A stretch of DNA of 64,000 nucleotides from Actinomadura flavalba DSM 45200 (GTDB lineage Bacteria; Actinomycetota; Actinomycetes; Streptosporangiales; Streptosporangiaceae). A model generated the notes under the pieces. The model worked only from the letters and a program-made list of their open reading frames with translations. It was not told the DNA's origin and searched no databases. Shown here one piece after another: positions 8,323-16,488 of the stretch. Both the position numbers and the translations under genes were made by a program. Position 1 is the first letter of the stretch. The number at the start of each line of letters is the position of its first letter. The DNA lies in assembly GCF_000374305.1 (NCBI RefSeq), contig NZ_KB894097.1, positions 186,001 through 250,000 of the forward strand, written 5' to 3'.

Positions 8323-8910
8323 ATGCGCGCGCCCACCCTCCCGTACGAGACGTCGCTCCGCGCCGAACGCCACCGCCTCATCGCCACCCTCGACGCGCTG
8401 AGCGACGAGGAGTTCGACTCCGGCCCCACGCTGTGCGCCGGCTGGGCGCCGCGCGACGTCCTCGGCCACGTGATCGGCCTCGACTACCTCACGACCTACC
8501 TGCCGTACGGGCCGCGCGTCAACGCCGCCAACCAGGCGCAGGCCGACCGCGCCCGGACGATCTCCCGGACGCGGCTGATGCGATGGGCGGCGCACTGGGC
8601 GGACAACCCGAGCCTCACCAGCCGCCTCGGCGCGGCGATCCTGCTCGGCGACCTTGGCGTCCACCACCAGGACGTCGTGCGGGGCCTCGGCCGCAGCCGC
8701 CCGGTCCCCGGCGACGTCGCCACCGCGATCTTCCGCGAGGGGCTTCAGCTCAGCCTGTGGCTCAACCGCCGCTCGCTGCGGCACCGGCTCGTCCCCACCG
8801 ACGGCCACCGCCCGGTCGGGCGCGGCCCGGAGGTGCGCGGCACCCGCGAAGCCCTCGGGATGTGGCTCACCGGACGCGACTCGGTCGCCGGGGAACTCGA
8901 CTTCCGCTGA
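8323..8910 (+). CDS. maleylpyruvate isomerase-type mycothiol-dependent protein (DinB-like)
   Basis: A 195-residue member of the DinB/MDMPI four-helix family. The N-terminal ERHRLIATLDALSDEEF leads to the conserved LCAGWAPRDVLGHVIG motif, whose His is one metal ligand. Further candidates lie in LLGDLGVHHQDVVRGLG. Characterised relatives use a divalent metal and mycothiol (maleylpyruvate isomerase, mycothiol S-transferases); the substrate here is unknown. ATG 8323 was preferred over an in-frame start at 8245 because AAGGGA lies nine bases upstream and the family fold begins immediately after it. Confidence 0.8.
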   Translation: MRAPTLPYETSLRAERHRLIATLDALSDEEFDSGPTLCAGWAPRDVLGHVIGLDYLTTYLPYGPRVNAANQAQADRARTISRTRLMRWAAHWADNPSLTSRLGAAILLGDLGVHHQDVVRGLGRSRPVPGDVATAIFREGLQLSLWLNRRSLRHRLVPTDGHRPVGRGPEVRGTREALGMWLTGRDSVAGELDFR

Positions 8911-8923
8911 CCGCTTCCGGCCG

Positions 8924-9751
8924 CTAGCGCGCGCCCGGAGGCATAATCGGCACGCCGGGAGGGGGAATCCCGGGGCCGCCGCGCAGGTCGTTGCGGACGA
9001 CCTGGGCGAGCTTCTTCGTCGCCGCCCGGTTGAGCACGGCGCCCGCCGCCGCGCCGGTCAGGAACGGGCCGAGCGTGCTCATGCTCCGCCCCATCGTTTT
9101 CAGCAGCCGCTTGCGCAGCGCCGCCTTGGCGGCCGTGCCGACCACGCTGGCCAGCGTGCCGTCCTCCAGCGGGTTGACGCCGCGCTGCTTGGCCCAGGCC
9201 GTCAGGAACGACGCGCCGCGCACCGTCCCCGACCCCTCGACCCGCACGCCGTAGATCTCGTGCAGCTCGGCGATCATCTTGACCTCGATCGCCGCGATGA
9301 CGAGCGTCTCGGCGGCCAGCCGGGCCGGGGTCGACAGCAGCAGCGGCGGGGCCGCGTAGGACACCGCCGCCAGTGCGCCGCCGGCCGCGCCGACGGCCGT
9401 GGTCGCGTTGCCCGCCACCCGCACGACGTTGTCGGCCAGCTCCTCACCGAGCAGGCCGTGATGATGCTCGCGGAGCGTCGCCAGATCGCGGATCGGGATG
9501 TGCGGCCCGGCCGCGATCAGCACGTCGCTCAGCCACCGGCCGCGGGCGACGCCCGCCGCACCGGCCTTCTTCGCGCTGGAGGCCAGCAGCCGGGCCAGGC
9601 GGCCCAGCAACCGGCCGCGCGTCTCGCCGTCCATGTCGTCGCCGGCGCTGAGCCGGCCGATCAACGCGCCGATCTCGGCGGAACCGGCCGTGTCGTCGGC
9701 CGGTTCCACCGCGCCGTCCGTCCTCCCGGATCGCTCCAGTTCTCCCGTCAC
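8924..9751 (-). CDS. EcsC-like conserved protein
   Basis: A 275-residue protein. It has a polar N-terminus, a helical region with several Ala/Gly-rich amphipathic or hydrophobic stretches (TAVGAAGGALAAVSYAAPPL), and a C-terminal GPFLTGAAAGAVLNRAATKK motif. That last motif resembles the end of EcsC-family proteins, whose biochemical role is unknown. The GTG at 9751 follows AAGGAG. It lies 16 bp downstream of the DUF4193 gene on the same strand and may be cotranscribed. The family call is by motif only. Confidence 0.55.
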   Translation of the reverse strand: MTGELERSGRTDGAVEPADDTAGSAEIGALIGRLSAGDDMDGETRGRLLGRLARLLASSAKKAGAAGVARGRWLSDVLIAAGPHIPIRDLATLREHHHGLLGEELADNVVRVAGNATTAVGAAGGALAAVSYAAPPLLLSTPARLAAETLVIAAIEVKMIAELHEIYGVRVEGSGTVRGASFLTAWAKQRGVNPLEDGTLASVVGTAAKAALRKRLLKTMGRSMSTLGPFLTGAAAGAVLNRAATKKLAQVVRNDLRGGPGIPPPGVPIMPPGAR

Positions 9752-9767
9752 GGCGTTACTCCTTCGT

Positions 9768-10064
9768 TCAGGCGGCGCACTCGCGGCAGATCAGCCGGCC
9801 GTTCTTCTCGCTGGCGAGCTGGCTGCGGTGGTGCACCAGGAAGCACCGCGTGCAGGTGAACTCGTCCGCCTGGCGCGGCACGACGCGGAAGGTCAGCTCC
9901 TCGTTCGACAGGTCGGCGCCCGGAAGCTCGGCGACCTCGCCGGCGTCCAGGTCCTCGTCGATGATGCTGGCCGCCTTGTCGGCCCGCCGGGCCTGGAGCT
10001 CCTGAAGGCTGTCCTCGTTGATGTCGTCGTCGGTCTTGCGTGGGCTGTCGTAGTCGGTCGCCAT
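9768..10064 (-). CDS. DUF4193 zinc-ribbon protein
   Basis: A 98-residue acidic protein beginning MATDYDSPRKTDDD. A C-terminal zinc ribbon is formed by FTCTRCFLVHHR and LICRECAA, so two CxxC pairs can hold one Zn. This composition is diagnostic of the actinobacterial DUF4193 family (about 100 residues), widely conserved but without an established mechanism. The ATG is preceded by GGGGATGGAGACAG. The EcsC-like gene follows closely downstream. Confidence 0.85.
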   Translation of the reverse strand: MATDYDSPRKTDDDINEDSLQELQARRADKAASIIDEDLDAGEVAELPGADLSNEELTFRVVPRQADEFTCTRCFLVHHRSQLASEKNGRLICRECAA

Positions 10065-10557
10065 CTTCTGTCTCCATCCCCCTCGATGCTTTATGCGCCC
10101 CGTCGCGCGGATCTAACGCACGAGAGGCCGTTCTTGTGCCCGAACCGGGCGGGAAATTCTGTCACGTCCGGTGACGCTCGCCACACGAGGCGCGACGATT
10201 CCCACACGTGACGGCCATCACCCACCCGCACGGCGGAACATGTGGTTTCCGTCACTGCGGGCCGGGACGTCGTGCGATGGACCAGGCCACGGTTCCCACC
10301 GGGGCGACCCGCGGCGGCGGGATCATATCGGTATGCGCGCCGTCGCGCGCGTCGGCCTGCCAGTCCCACACGACCTCCGGGCGTCCCCGCCGGCGCGTCG
10401 GCGTGACGTCCGGTCGGCAGGTCTCGATACCCGCCCGCCGAAGCGGCGAACCAGAACGTGCGGTGAAACGTCTGAACTAACGCGATATCGTGCCCGCCTG
10501 TCACCGAGGGACGAAACCTCGGGCGGGCACCGAACAACGCCGCACAGGAGGATTTCG
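10065..10557. other. 493-bp divergent intergenic region (DUF4193 / kinase)
   Basis: No convincing gene. It holds the promoters of both flanking genes and some symmetry: GTCAC-N5-GTGAC at 10161-10175 and CACGTG at 10205-10210. AGGAGG at 10546-10551 is the kinase ribosome binding site. Open frames here lack starts with good ribosome sites and show no family resemblance. Confidence 0.5.
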
Positions 10558-12240
10558 ATGCCGGATGCCGCTCCCCTGGAGCCTGGCGACCCCCGGGCAC
10601 TGGGACAGTACGAGGTCGTCGGCCGCCTCGGCGCGGGCGGGCAGGGCGCGGTCTTCCTCGGCCGGGTCCGCGGCGGTGGCGATTACGTCGCCATCAAGCT
10701 GCTGCACGCGCAGATGGCCAGCGACCCCTCCGCCCGCGCCCGCTTCACCCGCGAGGTCGCCGCGGCGCAGAAGGTCGAGCCGTTCTGCACCGCGCGGGTG
10801 CTGGAGGCCGACGTCCACGGCGACCAGCCCTACGTCGTCAGCGAGTTCATCGACGGGCCGTCCCTGCACGACCTGATCGCCCGGCAGGGGCCGTTCGGCC
10901 TCCAGGACCTGGAACGGCTCGCCATCGGCACCGTCACGGCCCTCGCCGCGATCCACGAGGCCGGGATCGTGCACCGCGACTTCAAGCCCAACAACGTCAT
11001 GCTGGCGTCCGACGGCCCGCGCGTGGTCGACTTCGGCATCGCCCGGACGGTCAACTCGCAGGAGAGCGCCGTCACCGCGACGGGCATGGTCGTCGGCACC
11101 CCCGGCTACCTGGCCCCCGAGCAGCTCACCGGCGCGCCGCTGACGCCCGCCGTGGACATCTTCGCCTGGGGCGCGACGATGGTGTTCGCCGCGACGGGGC
11201 AGTCCCCGTTCGAGGCCGAGACGCTGCCCGTCATCATCAACAAGATCCTCAACGAGGAGCCGGACCTGTCGGCGCTGCCAGCCGGTCCGCTGCGCGACGT
11301 CATCGCGCGCTGCCTGTCCAAGGACGCGGGGCTGCGTCCCCCGGCCGCGCAACTGCTGCTCAACCTGCTTGACGCCGCAGGCGCGGCGCCCGCGGGGTCG
11401 GCCGACTCCGAGGACCTGCTCAACCAGGGCACCCGGATCGCGTCGCAGCTTCCCTCGCCGCCGCCCGTCCGGCAGCGCCCGCACACGCCTCCCCCGCAGC
11501 CGCTGACGCCGCCGCCGATGCCGCTGCACCAGGCGCAGCAGGCCGCGCACCAGCAGGGTCCGCCGCAGTACCAGCCGCAGCAGTTCCACACGCCGCCGCC
11601 GCGCGCCGTCACCCCGCCGCCCATGCCGATGTACCAGGGCGGTCCGGGCCCGCAGCACACGCCGCCGCCGATGCACACGGCGCCGCCCGGCCCCTACGGT
11701 CCGCCGCCGCAGCAGCGGTCGGGGTCCAACACCGGGCTGATCGTCGGCATCGGCTGCGGCGCGGTGCTGCTGGTCGGCATCCTGCTCATCGTCATGTTCG
11801 CCGTGCTGGCGAGCGGCGACGACGAGCCGGAGATCCCCACCTCGCTGCCGTCGAGCTACTCGGCCCCGGCGATCCCCGGGCCGACGTTCACCTCGTCGCG
11901 CGGCGGGCTCCTCGGCACGTTCCGCGGCACCGGCAACCAGCCGGGCGCGGTCGCGTCGGCGCGCGTGTTCGAGCCGTCGTTCTTCCTGCTCGGCCGGTCC
12001 GGGACGGCGTCCTACCGCTACCCGACCACCGAGCACCGCACGTGCGTGACGCGGCTGACGCTGCTCTCGGAGGACGACGGCAGGTTCGTCTACCGCGAGG
12101 AGGCGATCAGCACGGGCAGCGACTGCGCCAGCGGCTACGTCACGTTCATCCCGTCGGGCGGCGGCCTGCGCTGGGAGTGGCGGCAGAACAGCGCCGGCAC
12201 CGGCAGCGCCGAGGCGTACGGCCAGGTCAGCAAGCAGTGA
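10558..12240 (+). CDS. transmembrane Ser/Thr protein kinase (PknB-type)
   Basis: A 560-residue eukaryotic-type receptor kinase. The kinase domain spans about residues 15-275: glycine loop GAGGQGAVF, catalytic Lys in YVAIKLL, HRDFKPNN catalytic loop, DFGIA metal site and APEQL. A Pro/Gln-rich linker of about 100 residues follows, with repeated P-P-P-M-P motifs. One membrane helix sits at about 391-415. The extracellular domain of about 145 residues contains a Cys pair (HRTCVTRL, GSDCASGY) likely to form a disulfide. No PASTA repeats are present, so it is not the cell-wall PknB itself. The ATG follows AGGAGG. It converges on the histidine kinase gene with a strong hairpin between. Confidence 0.92.
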   Translation: MPDAAPLEPGDPRALGQYEVVGRLGAGGQGAVFLGRVRGGGDYVAIKLLHAQMASDPSARARFTREVAAAQKVEPFCTARVLEADVHGDQPYVVSEFIDGPSLHDLIARQGPFGLQDLERLAIGTVTALAAIHEAGIVHRDFKPNNVMLASDGPRVVDFGIARTVNSQESAVTATGMVVGTPGYLAPEQLTGAPLTPAVDIFAWGATMVFAATGQSPFEAETLPVIINKILNEEPDLSALPAGPLRDVIARCLSKDAGLRPPAAQLLLNLLDAAGAAPAGSADSEDLLNQGTRIASQLPSPPPVRQRPHTPPPQPLTPPPMPLHQAQQAAHQQGPPQYQPQQFHTPPPRAVTPPPMPMYQGGPGPQHTPPPMHTAPPGPYGPPPQQRSGSNTGLIVGIGCGAVLLVGILLIVMFAVLASGDDEPEIPTSLPSSYSAPAIPGPTFTSSRGGLLGTFRGTGNQPGAVASARVFEPSFFLLGRSGTASYRYPTTEHRTCVTRLTLLSEDDGRFVYREEAISTGSDCASGYVTFIPSGGGLRWEWRQNSAGTGSAEAYGQVSKQ

Positions 12241-12246
12241 CGCGGG

Positions 12247-12277
12247 CGCCCCGTCCCGGCGCGGCCGGGACGGGGCG
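12247..12277. terminator. GC-rich hairpin between convergent genes
   Basis: Perfect 13-bp arms (CGCCCCGTCCCGG and CCGGGACGGGGCG) surround a five-base loop, between the kinase stop and the histidine kinase stop. There is no clear T-tract, as is usual for actinomycete terminators. It can serve both directions. Confidence 0.75.
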
Positions 12278-12285
12278 GCGCGCGC

Positions 12286-13536
12286 TCAGGACGGCGCGAG
12301 CGGCAGCCGGATCGTGACGATGAGGCCGCCGCCGTGGCGGGGCGTGGCGTAGACGGTGCCCCGGTGCGCCAGCACCACCGAACGGACGATCGACAGCCCG
12401 AGCCCGGCGCCCTTGGCCGACTCCAGCCGGTCGGCGTTGAGCCGCCGGAACGGCTCGAACAGCCGCTCCACCTCGTAGCCGGGGACGATCGGGCCGGTGT
12501 TCTCGACCTGGACGGTCGCGTGGCCGTCCAGGACGCCGGTGCGGACCCACACCTCGCCGCCGTCGTCGTTGTGCTTGATCGCGTTGTCGACCAGGTTCGA
12601 CACCAGGTGCTCCAGCAGCACCGGGTCGCCGGGGGCGGTGCCGCTCGTCAGCTCGCGGTGCACGGTGACGTCGTTGGCGAGGTCGTGGCGGGCGGCGTTC
12701 TCCAGGACGGTCCCGGCGACGTCGGCGAGGTCGACGGCGCTGCGGGTGGTCAGCTCGCGTTCGCTGCGGGCCAGCAGCAGCAGTCCTTCGATGAGCCGTT
12801 CGTGGCGGGCGTTGGTGGCCAGCAGGGTGCGGCCGACCGTGCGCAGGTCGTCGGACGCCTCCGGGTCGCCCAGAGCGACCTCCAGCAGCGTCCGGTTGAT
12901 GGCCAGCGGGGTGCGCAGCTCGTGCGAGGCGTTGGCGACGAAGCGGCGCTGGGAGTCGAACGCCTGGCCGAGCCGTTCCAGCATCGCGTCGAACGTGTCG
13001 GCCAGCTCCTTGATCTCGTCGTCGGGGCCCTGCAACGCGATGCGCTCGTGCAGGGTGCTCTCCGACAGCCGCCGCGCCGTCGCGGTGACGCGCTGGAGCG
13101 AGCCGAGCGCGCGGTCGGCGACGAAGTAGCCGAGGACGAGCGCGATGATGCCGACGCCGACGAGCGCCACCAGCGAGCGGGCGACGAGCTGCCGCATCGT
13201 CTCCTCGACGAACTGGTGCTGGAGGGCGGCGGCCTCCTCCTCGCTCATGTTGAAGCCGATGACCTTGATGTTGCCGAGGATGTCGGCGACCAGCACCGAC
13301 ATGACGAACAGCAGCAGCGCGCCCGCCATGAAGAACAGCAGCCCGTAGAGGGCCGTGAGGCGCACGCGGAGGCTGACCCGGGGCATCCCCGCCGTCCAGC
13401 CGCCCTCGCGCCGCAGGCCGCGCGTGGCGGCCGGGCGGGGGAACTGCTGCGGGCCCGGGCCGGGCCACCGCCGCACCGCGTGCTCGCCGGTGTCGCGTTC
13501 GCGCGGGGACGCCCCGCCGGGCTGCTCGGCCGTCAC
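12286..13536 (-). CDS. sensor histidine kinase (HAMP, HisKA, HATPase)
   Basis: A 416-residue membrane sensor kinase. A basic N-terminal tail precedes TM1 (LYGLLFFMAGALLLFVMSVL). A short extracellular loop leads to TM2 (SLVALVGVGIIALVLGYFVA), then a HAMP segment. The H-box is ANASHELRTPLAINRTL, with the phosphorylated His. The N-box is NLVDNAIKHND and the G-box is GAGLGLSIVRSV. The GTG at 13536 overlaps the response-regulator stop (GTGA), so the pair is translationally coupled. The short sensor loop suggests sensing within the membrane or cell envelope; the signal is unknown. Confidence 0.93.
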   Translation of the reverse strand: MTAEQPGGASPRERDTGEHAVRRWPGPGPQQFPRPAATRGLRREGGWTAGMPRVSLRVRLTALYGLLFFMAGALLLFVMSVLVADILGNIKVIGFNMSEEEAAALQHQFVEETMRQLVARSLVALVGVGIIALVLGYFVADRALGSLQRVTATARRLSESTLHERIALQGPDDEIKELADTFDAMLERLGQAFDSQRRFVANASHELRTPLAINRTLLEVALGDPEASDDLRTVGRTLLATNARHERLIEGLLLLARSERELTTRSAVDLADVAGTVLENAARHDLANDVTVHRELTSGTAPGDPVLLEHLVSNLVDNAIKHNDDGGEVWVRTGVLDGHATVQVENTGPIVPGYEVERLFEPFRRLNADRLESAKGAGLGLSIVRSVVLAHRGTVYATPRHGGGLIVTIRLPLAPS

Positions 13537-14186
13537 AGCCGGTATCCCACGCCCGGGACGGTCTCGATGACGGGCGGGTCGCCGAGCTTCTTGCGCAGCG
13601 TCATCATCGTGACGCGGACGACGTTGGTGAACGGGTCGATGTGCTCGTCCCACGCCTTCTCCAGGAGCTGCTCGGAGGAGACGACGGCGCCGTCCGCGCC
13701 GAGCAGCACCTCCAGCACGGCGAACTCCTTGCGGGTCAGCTCGACCGGGCGCCCGTCGCGCAGCACCTCGCGGCGGGCCGGGTCGAGCCGGACGCCCGAC
13801 CGCTCCAGGACGGGCGGGCGCGGCGCCCCGGCGCGGCGGCCGAGCGCGCGGACGCGGGCGATCAGCTCGGTGAACGCGAACGGCTTGGCGAGGTAGTCGT
13901 CGGCGCCGATCGTCAGGCCCTCGACGCGGTCCTCCAGTTCCCCGGCGGCGGTGAGCATGATGATGCGGGCCGGGTAGCGGTCGGTGATGAGGCGGCGGCA
14001 CACCTCGTCGCCGTGGACCCTGGGCAGGTCGCGGTCGAGGACGATGACGTCGTAGTCGTTGACGCCCGCGCGCTCCAGCGCGCCCGCCCCGTCGTAGGCG
14101 ACGTCCACGGCGAGCGCGTCGCGGCGCAGCCCGGTGGCGATGGCGTCCGCGAGGACGCGTTCGTCCTCGACGACCAGAACACGCAC
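13533..14186 (-). CDS. OmpR/PhoB-family response regulator
   Basis: A 217-residue regulator. The receiver domain (about 1-115) has the acidic pocket VVEDE, the phospho-acceptor Asp in DVIVLDRDLP, and the switch Lys in YLAKPFAF. The winged-helix output domain follows (ELTRKEFAVLEVLL, then NVVRVTMMTLRKKLG and ETVPGVGYRL). GTG 14186 was chosen because AGGAG stands five bases upstream and VRVLVVEDE is the canonical N-terminus; a start further upstream at 14303 would add a non-conserved extension. It is the partner of the coupled histidine kinase. Confidence 0.94.
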   Translation of the reverse strand: MRVLVVEDERVLADAIATGLRRDALAVDVAYDGAGALERAGVNDYDVIVLDRDLPRVHGDEVCRRLITDRYPARIIMLTAAGELEDRVEGLTIGADDYLAKPFAFTELIARVRALGRRAGAPRPPVLERSGVRLDPARREVLRDGRPVELTRKEFAVLEVLLGADGAVVSSEQLLEKAWDEHIDPFTNVVRVTMMTLRKKLGDPPVIETVPGVGYRL

Positions 14187-14347
14187 GTGCTTCTCCTCGT
14201 TCTCGGTCCGTGACCGCGCCGGTCCCGCCCCATCATCTATGGCACGCGGCTCGTAAGACGTCCGTAAGGCGTCGTGCCACGTCAGGGCGGGCCCGCGAAA
14301 CATGCGCTGAAAATCTCGCCGCGACCACGTTTATCCGGAGGATTGCG

Positions 14348-14422
14348 ATGGGTATCGAAGGGCACGATCCCGGGAGGAGGCCCTATGGGCGAGTTGTCGC
14401 AAGTCATCCAGCAACGCCTTGA
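14348..14422 (+). CDS. possible 24-residue leader ORF
   Basis: ATG at 14348 is preceded by GGAGGA at a good distance and opens a 24-codon frame ending at TGA 14420-14422. It overlaps, in another frame, the start of the 62-residue gene at 14385. The peptide (MGIEGHDPGRRPYGRVVASH then PATP) has no recognised motif. It may couple translation to the downstream gene or be chance; only the ribosome site supports it. Confidence 0.3.
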   Translation: MGIEGHDPGRRPYGRVVASHPATP

Positions 14423-14573
14423 AGACGCCTACGCGTCCCTGCGCACCGCCCGCGCCGAGGGCGACACCTACCTGGCCGACATCCGCCAGGAGGAGATCAA
14501 CGAGCTCCGCCGCATCGCCGCCAACAACGACGTCGGCGTCGTCCCACCCCGTACCCCGCCGGACAACGACTAA
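14385..14573 (+). CDS. small conserved helical protein, unknown function
   Basis: A 62-residue acidic protein, MGELSQVIQQRLEDAYASLR onward, predicted as one long amphipathic helix with a Pro-rich tail (VVPPRTPPDND). GGGAGGAGG ends five bases before the ATG, which supports it as a real gene. I do not recognise a named family. It sits alone between the two-component operon and inositol monophosphatase and is followed by a strong hairpin. Confidence 0.65.
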   Translation: MGELSQVIQQRLEDAYASLRTARAEGDTYLADIRQEEINELRRIAANNDVGVVPPRTPPDND

Positions 14574-14588
14574 TCCCGGCATCTCGGT

Positions 14589-14620
14589 CACGCCCCTCCC
14601 GGTCTCCGGCGAGGGGCGTG
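14589..14620. terminator. hairpin between convergent genes
   Basis: CACGCCCCTC and GAGGGGCGTG form a 10-bp stem, and the inner CCGG-TCT-CCGG extends it. It lies 15 bp after the small gene and 14 bp before the inositol monophosphatase stop, so it probably works in both directions. Confidence 0.7.
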
Positions 14621-14633
14621 GCCGTGTCCGGGC

Positions 14634-15440
14634 TCAGTCGTGGGCCGGGTCGAGCGGGGCCAGCAGGTCGTGCAGCGCGCCGAACAGGTCGGGCGCGGCG
14701 GCGATGGCGAACTCCGGGCTCACCGGGGCGCCGTGCAGGCCGCCGGTGCGGCCGCCCGCCTCGGCCACGATCAGGGCTCCGGCGGCGACGTCCCACGCCT
14801 GGACGCCGCGCTCGAAGTAGGCGTCCACCCGGCCCGCCGCCAGCGCGCACAGGTCGACGCAGGCCGAGCCGCCGCGCCGGATGTCGCGGATGTTCGGCAG
14901 CACGCCGGTGAGGACGGCGGCCTGGTGGGCGCGGCGGTCGGCGCCGTAGCCGAACCCCGTCGCGACGAGCGCGCGGTCCAGCGGGACGCCGGTGTTGACG
15001 CGGAGTTCCCGGACGCCGGAGGCGGTGTGCAGGAGCGCGCCGCCGCCCTCGACGGCCGTGAACGTCTCGCCCCTGCGGGGCAGCACGACGGCGCCCGCGA
15101 CGGCCGTGCCGTCCACCTCGGCGGCGACGCTGACGGCCCAGTCGGGCAGGTCGTACAGGTAGTTGACGGTGCCGTCGATCGGGTCGATGACCCACCGGAC
15201 GCCCGCGCCCTCGCCGCCCTGCTCGCCGCCCTCCTCACCGAGGAACGCGTCGCCGGGGCGCTCGGCGCGGATGCGCTCGACGATGAGGCGTTCGGCGGCC
15301 TTGTCCATCTGGGTGACGACGTCGGTCGGGCTGGACTTGGTCTCGACCTCCAGCCCGGCGGGCCGCTCGTCGACGAGCATCCGGCCCGCCTCGGCCGCCA
15401 CGGCGACGGCGAGTTCCAGCAGGGCCTGCGGGCTGGTCAT
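14634..15440 (-). CDS. inositol monophosphatase family protein
   Basis: A 268-residue Mg/Li-sensitive phosphatase fold. Motif 1 is WVIDPIDGTVNYLYDLP, with the metal-binding Asp residues; a preceding FLGEEGGE supplies the Glu. Motif 2 is VQAWDVAAGALIVAEAGG. In actinobacteria such enzymes dephosphorylate inositol-1-phosphate (for mycothiol and phosphatidylinositol), histidinol-phosphate or related sugars; the substrate is unresolved. Its ATG overlaps the ferrochelatase stop (ATGA), so the two are coupled. Confidence 0.9.
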   Translation of the reverse strand: MTSPQALLELAVAVAAEAGRMLVDERPAGLEVETKSSPTDVVTQMDKAAERLIVERIRAERPGDAFLGEEGGEQGGEGAGVRWVIDPIDGTVNYLYDLPDWAVSVAAEVDGTAVAGAVVLPRRGETFTAVEGGGALLHTASGVRELRVNTGVPLDRALVATGFGYGADRRAHQAAVLTGVLPNIRDIRRGGSACVDLCALAAGRVDAYFERGVQAWDVAAGALIVAEAGGRTGGLHGAPVSPEFAIAAAPDLFGALHDLLAPLDPAHD

Positions 15441-16444
15441 GGCGCCTCCCGGACGCAGCAGTCGGACGGGCACACGTCCGGGCGCGGGCCGAGCGACCCG
15501 AGCGCCGGACGGCCGGGCGCGCCGGTGGCGCGCTCGGTCAGCAGTTCCCGGACCATCGCGACGAAGCGCGGGTCGGTGCCGGGGGTGGCGGCCCGCGCGT
15601 AGGCGAGGCCGAGACGTTCGGCGGTCTGGGCGGCCTCCACGTCGAGGTCGTACTTGACCTCCATGTGGTCGGACACGAACCCGATCGGCGCGGCGACGAC
15701 GGCGCGCACCCCGGCGGCGTGCAGTTTCTCCAGGTGGTCGACGATGTCGGGTTCGAGCCACGGCTGGCTGGGCGGCCCGCTGCGCGACTGGTAGACGAGG
15801 TCCCACGGGTGGCCGGGCGCGGCCTCGGCGGCGACGTACCGGGAGACGTCGGCCAGTTCGGCGGCGTACCGCTCGCGGCCGGGCTGGCTCATCGGCACGC
15901 TGTGCGCGGTGAACGCCACGTGCGCGCCGTCGCGCAGGTCGGCGGGCAGCGCTGCGAGCGCGTCGCGGACGGCGTCGGCGGCGGGCTCCACGAACCCGGG
16001 GTGGTCGTAGTAGACCCGCAGCTTGTCGATGCGCGGCGCCCCGGGGACCTCGGCGCGGGCGCGGTCGATGTCGTCCAGGTACTGACGGCAGCACGAGTAG
16101 CCGCTGTAGGCGGAGGTGACGAACGCGGCGGCGCGCCGGACGCCGTCGTCGCGCATCCGCCGGACGGTGTCGGTGAGGTAGGGGCTCCAGTTGCGGTTGC
16201 CCCAGTACACCGGGAGGTCGAGGTCGTGGGCGGCGAAATCGGCCTCGATCGCGGCCTTCAGCGCCCGGCACTGGTCGTTGATCGGGCTGACGCCGCCGAA
16301 CAGGTGGTAGTGCTCACCGACCGCCGCCAGGCGCTCCCGGGGGATGTTCCGGCCGCGCGTCACGTTCTCCAGGAACGGGATCACGTCGCCCGGCCCCTCG
16401 GGGCCGCCGAACGACACCAGGAGCAGCGCGTCGTAGGACGTCAT
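15437..16444 (-). CDS. hemH: ferrochelatase, coproporphyrin type with Fe-S cysteines
   Basis: A 335-residue ferrochelatase. It begins MTSYDALLLVSFGGPEGPGD, with active-site features YWGNRNWSPYL and FTAHSVPMSQPG (His metal ligand). By lineage it should insert Fe2+ into coproporphyrin III (the CpfC role in the actinobacterial heme pathway) rather than protoporphyrin. SGYSCCRQY and the C-terminal VCPSDCCVR provide the cysteines that ligate the [2Fe-2S] cluster known in actinobacterial enzymes. It is translationally coupled to the downstream inositol monophosphatase, a combination I cannot explain metabolically. Confidence 0.93.
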   Translation of the reverse strand: MTSYDALLLVSFGGPEGPGDVIPFLENVTRGRNIPRERLAAVGEHYHLFGGVSPINDQCRALKAAIEADFAAHDLDLPVYWGNRNWSPYLTDTVRRMRDDGVRRAAAFVTSAYSGYSCCRQYLDDIDRARAEVPGAPRIDKLRVYYDHPGFVEPAADAVRDALAALPADLRDGAHVAFTAHSVPMSQPGRERYAAELADVSRYVAAEAAPGHPWDLVYQSRSGPPSQPWLEPDIVDHLEKLHAAGVRAVVAAPIGFVSDHMEVKYDLDVEAAQTAERLGLAYARAATPGTDPRFVAMVRELLTERATGAPGRPALGSLGPRPDVCPSDCCVREAP

Positions 16445-16488
16445 GCCTCCATCCAACCAGGCGGCGCGCGGTGCCCCGTCCCGGCCCG

